A stretch of 38,364 nucleotides of DNA. Source: UBA4292 sp002395865 (GTDB taxonomy: Bacteria > Bacillota > Clostridia > Lachnospirales > Lachnospiraceae). The stretch is from NCBI GenBank assembly GCA_946533395.1, contig CAMNBU010000022.1, positions 1 to 38,364 of the forward strand, written 5' to 3'. The position numbers and the translations under genes are program-made. The notes beneath the pieces are model-generated. The model saw nothing but the letters and a program-made list of their open reading frames with translations. It had not been told where the DNA came from and searched no databases. How positions within the stretch are numbered: position 1 is the first letter of the stretch; every line of letters starts with the position of its first letter. This document shows, piece by piece, positions 34,282-38,364 of the stretch.

Positions 34282-35419
34282 AAGAAGAATAACAGCATTG
34301 TCTTTATCAGCCTGCGCCCTGCTGAGCGCCTGCCGGGGAAAAGCAGAAGTCACGGAAAAATATATCGACCCTACCGAAGCCTCGCAGCAGATACAGAGCA
34401 TGGAACTCGACACAGTCGTGAAACGGGCGGAAGAGGGCTTCTACGACGATAAACCCATGAGTCAGGCCAATGCCGGGGTGACTACTGACGGTCAGTATCT
34501 GTATGATTTCGGCTCCGGCCGGAACTACCGGGTGGATCTCCAGACCGGACAGGTGTCGGGCTTCTGCCGGATACCCGGCTGCCCTCACTCGACCGGTACC
34601 TACGGGTGTCTCGATTTCGAGCATTTCGGTTCACCGGTCGCCACGGATAAAGGCGTATACTACATCGAAGAGAATAAAGTAATGCTTTGCGACGGACAGA
34701 CATCGACCTGCGTGTATACAAACGACTATTACACACAGCATGAACAAAAAGTGCGTCCGGATCACCCGAAAGACCTCTGCGCCGTAGTGATACACGGAAA
34801 TACGATATATGCAGTTGGATGTTCGTTCTGCATTCCTTTGGACAGAAACACATACAAAGCATCTGAACCGATACAGCTCAGCGATACCTCCATTCTGCGA
34901 TTTTCAGCGGATGATAGGTATGTGTATTTTATCAACCAGAATGACGAATTCTTCTGCTACAGTCTGAGCGATAATGAGATAACAAAGCTGGGTGATAAAG
35001 TCGTGATCAGCAGGCAATACGAGGGGCAGACCTACTACATACAGTACAAGGAGGGTACACCGATACTGTACAGATTTGAAGATCCCGCATCCACTCACGA
35101 TAAGGTTATTGAAAACTGCTATGTATTATTTGCAATCACAAACGGGTATATATACTACCAGCATTATTCCACATCCGATATCGACCGGTCAAATGATGAG
35201 CTCGATTTCACCCTGTATCTGTACGACATGGCTACCGGTGAGATAAAAGCCGTGCCCGGTTATGATCCGGGTAAAAGGATAGATATCGCATATTCCCCCA
35301 TGATAGACAAGATATTCACCATCGATGTGAGAAACTCCATGGGAGGATATATAAGCGGAAAGATATGCGCTTTTAAAGCAGGGGAGACGGATTACAAGGT
35401 CATAGATGTGGAGTTTTAG
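34274..35419 (+). CDS. Lipoprotein with beta-propeller-like repeats and a Cys/His motif
   Basis: 381 residues with a GTG start overlapping the previous stop by 8 bases (AGGAGAAAA upstream). MNKRRITALSLSACALLSAC gives a lipobox with Cys20. Cys98-x4-Cys103-x-His105-x6-Cys112 (GFCRIPGCPHSTGTYGC) sits in a short knuckle. Similar CxxxxCxH knuckles occur in propeller-like lipoproteins of clostridia. Repeats such as GVYYIEENKVMLCDG, RYVYFINQNDEFFCYS and GYIYYQHYS recur about every 40-50 residues, consistent with beta-propeller blades. It is translationally coupled to the preceding lipoprotein and followed one base later by the second permease. The ligand is unknown. Confidence 0.78.
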   Translation: MNKRRITALSLSACALLSACRGKAEVTEKYIDPTEASQQIQSMELDTVVKRAEEGFYDDKPMSQANAGVTTDGQYLYDFGSGRNYRVDLQTGQVSGFCRIPGCPHSTGTYGCLDFEHFGSPVATDKGVYYIEENKVMLCDGQTSTCVYTNDYYTQHEQKVRPDHPKDLCAVVIHGNTIYAVGCSFCIPLDRNTYKASEPIQLSDTSILRFSADDRYVYFINQNDEFFCYSLSDNEITKLGDKVVISRQYEGQTYYIQYKEGTPILYRFEDPASTHDKVIENCYVLFAITNGYIYYQHYSTSDIDRSNDELDFTLYLYDMATGEIKAVPGYDPGKRIDIAYSPMIDKIFTIDVRNSMGGYISGKICAFKAGETDYKVIDVEF

Positions 35420-35420
35420 C

Positions 35421-36632
35421 ATGGCGTATGAACTGAAGAAACTGTTTTCATCGAAGCTGATACTCATATGTCTCGCACTGCTGGCTGCTGTCTTCGGCCT
35501 GCTCGTAAGGCATGCCTACGAGAACAGAATCACAGACAGCGATGAGACCGCCGCCTTTTTAAAGGAGCTCGATGAGAGCGGACTGAGCGATGAGAAGAAG
35601 ATCGAGCTGGTGGAGGAAAGGATAAGCGACATACAGACGCTGATTGAGAAGGGCGAAAACATACAAAAGATACAGGGCGTGTACGGAAGCCTCCTTGCTG
35701 ATGCGATGATCTACGCCAAAGCCCGGATATTTGTAAAACGCATGCTGTCAGAGTTTCCCGGGGCCAGAAAACGTCTGATAATGGAGGCGTATTATAACCT
35801 TGACGCCCTGGGTAAGGACCCGCAGTCGGATAAGAGAGAGGCTGCGCTCAATGAGCTGATAATAGAAAAGTACAACAGAAAAATAGATATCAGTCTGACC
35901 ATGACAGGGGAGCTGACTTCTGTGACGGATACCTTTGATTTTTCGGTGTGGGATGTGGCCTTTGCCATATTTGTGATCATGCTGACAGTCCGCATGTTCA
36001 CCATGGACAGAGCTGCGGGGGCGGCAATAGTCATCTTTTCCACTTCCACGAAAAGGAGATGTCTCTGCGTAACACAGATATTTACCGTGTTTATGTCAAG
36101 TGCGGTGATACTGGCTGCTGCTGTGGGTGCCGAGGTGGTATGCGGATACCTGTTTTGCGGGGTGACCGATCTTAGCCTGCCCATCCAGATGACGGCGAGC
36201 TTCGAATTCTGCCCGTTCCTGCTGAGTGTTGGAGATTACTACCTGCTTAAGTTCCTGTGCGGACTCTTGTTCTGCCTCACACTCATTTGTGTGACAGCGC
36301 TGTTGTGCATACTGTTCAGACGCTTCCTTGCGGTCATGCCGTTATCGGTTGCAATATACGGAGTTTTGTTCGCGGTATACTGCGTATTCCGAAAGAGCGT
36401 GGTTTTTGACAGAGTGAACGCGCTGGATGACAGGTTTGTGCTCTTCAGATGCTTAAGGACATTTCTTCCTGTGGCACTTACAGACCTGAAGATGTACCTT
36501 ACCTCACTCGACCATGTGTGGATCATATCCCGGTATGTGCCACGCATCGCGGTCTGTGCGGCAGTATCGGTACTGATATCGTTTGTGTGTGTAGCAGTGG
36601 GTGTGAAGCTTTACGGGAGAAGAGAGAGATAG
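35421..36632 (+). CDS. ABC-type membrane permease, second of a pair
   Basis: 403 residues. The start at 35421 (MAYELKKLFSSKLILICLALL) is chosen for GTGGAG 6 bases upstream; an in-frame ATG 15 bases earlier overlaps the previous gene. One N-terminal helix (about 12-30) precedes an extracellular helical region (about 35-160), then about five hydrophobic segments, ending VLISFVCVAVGVKLYGRRER. It shares its layout with the permease at 32229. The last 81 bases, plus the following 16, are the right copy of the 97-bp direct repeat; the same C-terminus appears as a remnant ahead of the ATPase gene. Confidence 0.82.
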   Translation: MAYELKKLFSSKLILICLALLAAVFGLLVRHAYENRITDSDETAAFLKELDESGLSDEKKIELVEERISDIQTLIEKGENIQKIQGVYGSLLADAMIYAKARIFVKRMLSEFPGARKRLIMEAYYNLDALGKDPQSDKREAALNELIIEKYNRKIDISLTMTGELTSVTDTFDFSVWDVAFAIFVIMLTVRMFTMDRAAGAAIVIFSTSTKRRCLCVTQIFTVFMSSAVILAAAVGAEVVCGYLFCGVTDLSLPIQMTASFEFCPFLLSVGDYYLLKFLCGLLFCLTLICVTALLCILFRRFLAVMPLSVAIYGVLFAVYCVFRKSVVFDRVNALDDRFVLFRCLRTFLPVALTDLKMYLTSLDHVWIISRYVPRIAVCAAVSVLISFVCVAVGVKLYGRRER

Positions 36633-36648
36633 CGTCATGTAACTAAAG
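36552..36648 (+). repeat. 97-bp direct repeat, right copy, with a dead ATPase start
   Basis: Spans the permease end and the first bases of a former ATPase gene: ATG at 36637 is followed at once by TAA (GAA in the intact gene), then CTAAAG. Homology stops after that. Confidence 0.95.
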
Positions 36649-36671
36649 AATAATTTTGCAAGAAAAATGAG

Positions 36672-36741
36672 AATATTTTTTTGAGTTTTTGCTCCCGGCG
36701 GTTACTAATAGGTAGAAAGCAAAAAAAGCGCGGTTTTGCTT
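36672..36741 (+). promoter_or_regulatory. Conserved promoter-like motif, copy 3 (upstream of the C39-like gene)
   Basis: Same GAGTTTTTGC-N6-CGGTTACTAATAGG motif and downstream hairpin as at 31105, ending 50 bases before the ATG at 36792. Confidence 0.6.
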
Positions 36742-36791
36742 CGGAGATGAGTGCGCGGTCTTTGCAGCATTTGCTGCGGAAAGGAAAAGGT

Positions 36792-37706
36792 ATGGCAAGA
36801 TATTTATGCATTTTGACAACTGCCGCTATGATGGCGGCGAGCTCTTGTGGGGTGATGGCAAATGCCGACGAGGCGGGATCATTTGCGGCCGACACTGTGG
36901 TGGATGAGGTAGCAGCCGAAAATGACCTTTTCACGCAGTGGGCCGGGGCATCGGCTTTTATCAACAGAGAGTACAGTACGGATGATGTGACCATGTACGA
37001 CGTGGTAGATGCACGCGGAAACGGCAAGGGATATTACCTTGTGGATGCTTCGGGGAAGCTTCTGTCATACTCCCTGAATGAAGAACCGGATGAATTCGCT
37101 TTGGACTACATAAGCTCGTACAGGGCCGGGAACTCCGATGATGCAGCACCTTACGCACCTACGAGGTACAGCAATTACAATGTTCTGGGTGGCCTGTCGC
37201 CCCAGCTTCAGGGGACGAGCAACTGTATTGTGGCAGCCGCTTCCAATGTGATGTGGTATTACTCGCACAATGGTTATTCATTCCTTACTGGGACGAATAC
37301 ATGGGCAACCGTCAAGTCAATGATGGCATACTGCTATTCGAGTGCGGGCGGGAACACCAATAATAATTCGCCGACAGCCATTTCGCAGTATGTGTATATA
37401 AATGGCCCCACCCACAGCGTATCCGTATCGGTGAACTGGTATCCCGATGTGGATCTTCTGCTTGATGAGATAGACGCCGGAAGACCCATGATGCTTGGAT
37501 ATGCGGCAGGAAGTCCCTTCTCACAGACTTTGGGTCACATGACCATGGCGTGCGGCTACCAGTGGATGAACTATAACTGGTATGCTTATGTAGTGACCGG
37601 ATACTCCACAGGCCCGAGCTTCTATGTGTGGGATGATAATATCAATGACTGCATCATCACGGTGAAGATGAACTACTATAAAAATGAGGCGGGTATGAAC
37701 CGATAA
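36792..37706 (+). CDS. Secreted C39/papain-like cysteine peptidase-family protein
   Basis: 304 residues. A signal peptide MARYLCILTTAAMMAAS...MANA is probably cleaved before DEA. Residues about 125-304 form a papain-like fold: Cys145 in GTSNCIVAAASNVMWYY, His249 in LGHMTMACGY and Asp281/282 in VWDDN form a plausible catalytic set, with Gln138 or Gln140 for the oxyanion hole. The family includes C39-like peptidases and inactive relatives; activity is not proven. The start at 36792 follows AAGGA; the upstream frame overlaps the promoter motif. Sharing copy 3 of the sigma-associated motif suggests it belongs to the same regulon as the ABC cassette. Confidence 0.75.
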   Translation: MARYLCILTTAAMMAASSCGVMANADEAGSFAADTVVDEVAAENDLFTQWAGASAFINREYSTDDVTMYDVVDARGNGKGYYLVDASGKLLSYSLNEEPDEFALDYISSYRAGNSDDAAPYAPTRYSNYNVLGGLSPQLQGTSNCIVAAASNVMWYYSHNGYSFLTGTNTWATVKSMMAYCYSSAGGNTNNNSPTAISQYVYINGPTHSVSVSVNWYPDVDLLLDEIDAGRPMMLGYAAGSPFSQTLGHMTMACGYQWMNYNWYAYVVTGYSTGPSFYVWDDNINDCIITVKMNYYKNEAGMNR

Positions 37707-37848
37707 GGAATATTTATAGAAATATATAGGTATCGAATGTCGGTGGTTCATATGAAGTTGTTGGAAACAGTATGGTAGTTTATCTATAGGGTAATAACTG
37801 CATTTTACACGAGGGAGGAGAGTCCGATGCAGAGGTAAGGCAGCAAAC

Positions 37849-37876
37849 TTGTATTTTGAAACATAGGTATTATATT
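37849..37876 (+). promoter_or_regulatory. Candidate promoter for the last complete gene
   Basis: TTGTAT, 16 bases, TATATT, about 26 bases before the ATG, in an AT-rich region. Nothing else clear is seen in 37707-37848. Confidence 0.4.
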
Positions 37877-37901
37877 TTAACATTTATTTAGGAGGATTAT
37901 C

Positions 37902-38330
37902 ATGAAGAAAAAGATTGGATTAGGCCTGTTTTTAGTACTTTCTATGGGGTCTATTGTATCAGCATCACCTGCGAATTGGTCGGTTCGTTATGCAAAGGGG
38001 GCTCCGTCAAGTTCACAGAAGTATTCGGATTCAGTCGTATATGCGATCAACTCAACGACAAGTAATATTAACGAAAGTTGTACTTATGCGACTAACCCTC
38101 CCGATGGGAATGGGTTTATAGGATATGTTACGTTTACGGGTAAATATCTGGATTCTAACGGTGTATATCATTATGATATTTACCCCCAAAAGGCTCATTT
38201 TGGTGTTCAAGGTTCACATAATATTAAAACATACAGCGCAATACCGGCACAGAGCATGATTTTCGGTGATTATCAGCTTCATTACTATCCCGGAGCTTCA
38301 GCTATCTTTGGCGGCACATACGGGTCGTAA
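37902..38330 (+). CDS. Small secreted protein, unknown function
   Basis: 142 residues. MKKKIGLGLFLVLSMGSIVSA is a signal peptide with likely cleavage after ASA or nearby, giving a mature protein of about 120 residues beginning near SPANWSVRYAKGAPSSS. It is rich in Ser, Tyr, Gly and Asn with no membrane segment and only one cysteine (ESCTY) in the mature part. TTTAGGAGG precedes the ATG. The base composition is visibly more AT-rich than the rest of the window, and codon choice differs (more ATT, TAT, GTT), which suggests later acquisition. I do not recognise the family. A secreted effector or peptide exported near the ABC cassette is possible, with no direct evidence. Confidence 0.8.
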   Translation: MKKKIGLGLFLVLSMGSIVSASPANWSVRYAKGAPSSSQKYSDSVVYAINSTTSNINESCTYATNPPDGNGFIGYVTFTGKYLDSNGVYHYDIYPQKAHFGVQGSHNIKTYSAIPAQSMIFGDYQLHYYPGASAIFGGTYGS

Positions 38331-38337
38331 ATCCTAT

Positions 38338-38364
38338 GAGAAAACGTTTGTTGCTTCCGGTTGT
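38338..38364 (+). CDS. Possible start of a further gene, cut by the window end
   Basis: ATG begins MRKRLLLPV, the look of a signal peptide or first membrane helix, 7 bases after the previous stop. No clear ribosome site is visible, and only nine codons are present. Confidence 0.3.

Noticed and set aside
37800..37840. Tiny frames after GAGGGAGGAGAG ahead of the last gene
   Set aside because: The ATG there is followed by a stop after three codons; not a credible gene.

Overview
The window reads as about 38 kb of chromosome from a Gram-positive anaerobe, most likely a Lachnospiraceae-type clostridium. Reasons: strong AGGAGG-type ribosome sites, Firmicutes-style lipoproteins, VanR/VanS-like regulators, a MetA-type homoserine acyltransferase, and FtsX-like permeases with very large extracellular insertions. 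This assignment rests on recognising protein families, not on a search. No rRNA, CRISPR array, phage genes or intact transposase was seen.

Layout. 1-4.3 kb: the 3' part of glycogen phosphorylase, a large acidic lipoprotein and a TM2-domain protein. 4.3-5.2 kb (minus strand): a CpsB/YwqE-like PHP phosphatase and tRNA-Trp(CCA). 5.3-8.1 kb: a SulP anion transporter, whose leader carries a 165-bp MITE-like insertion, followed by an NAD-dependent epimerase-like protein. 8.1-8.4 kb: a cluster of hairpins and tRNA-Gly(CCC) on the minus strand. 8.5-14.3 kb: a beta-helix-like lipoprotein and a 1239-residue FtsX-like permease containing two long stretches with an unbroken four-residue periodicity. 14.3-19.9 kb: an apparent operon of a GH13 glycosidase, an ATP-grasp protein, a 50-aa protein, a zinc-ribbon/TPR membrane protein and metA. 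20.2-23.8 kb: a two-component system with an ABC ATPase and permease. 23.9-24.9 kb: trpS, convergent with aroC, which is preceded by an unlisted 41-aa membrane protein. 26.2-26.8 kb: a REP-like unit and a roughly 490-bp imperfect palindrome. 26.9-29.6 kb: purB-purA.

29.8-38.3 kb is the most unusual part. An ECF sigma factor and a membrane partner that is probably its anti-sigma factor are followed by an ABC ATPase, a permease, two lipoproteins, a second permease and a secreted C39/papain-like protein. One promoter-like motif (GAGTTTTTGC-N6-CGGTTACTAATAGG) occurs three times: upstream of the sigma gene, the ABC cassette and the C39-like gene. A 97-bp direct repeat (94/97 identical) flanks the ABC cassette. 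It joins the last 26 codons of the second permease to the start of the ATPase, which indicates past tandem duplication and partial collapse, or an excisable unit. I infer that the sigma factor controls itself and the two neighbouring transcription units as a local envelope-response or export module. The substrate is unknown.

The window ends with a short AT-richer secreted protein of unknown function and the first codons of another gene.
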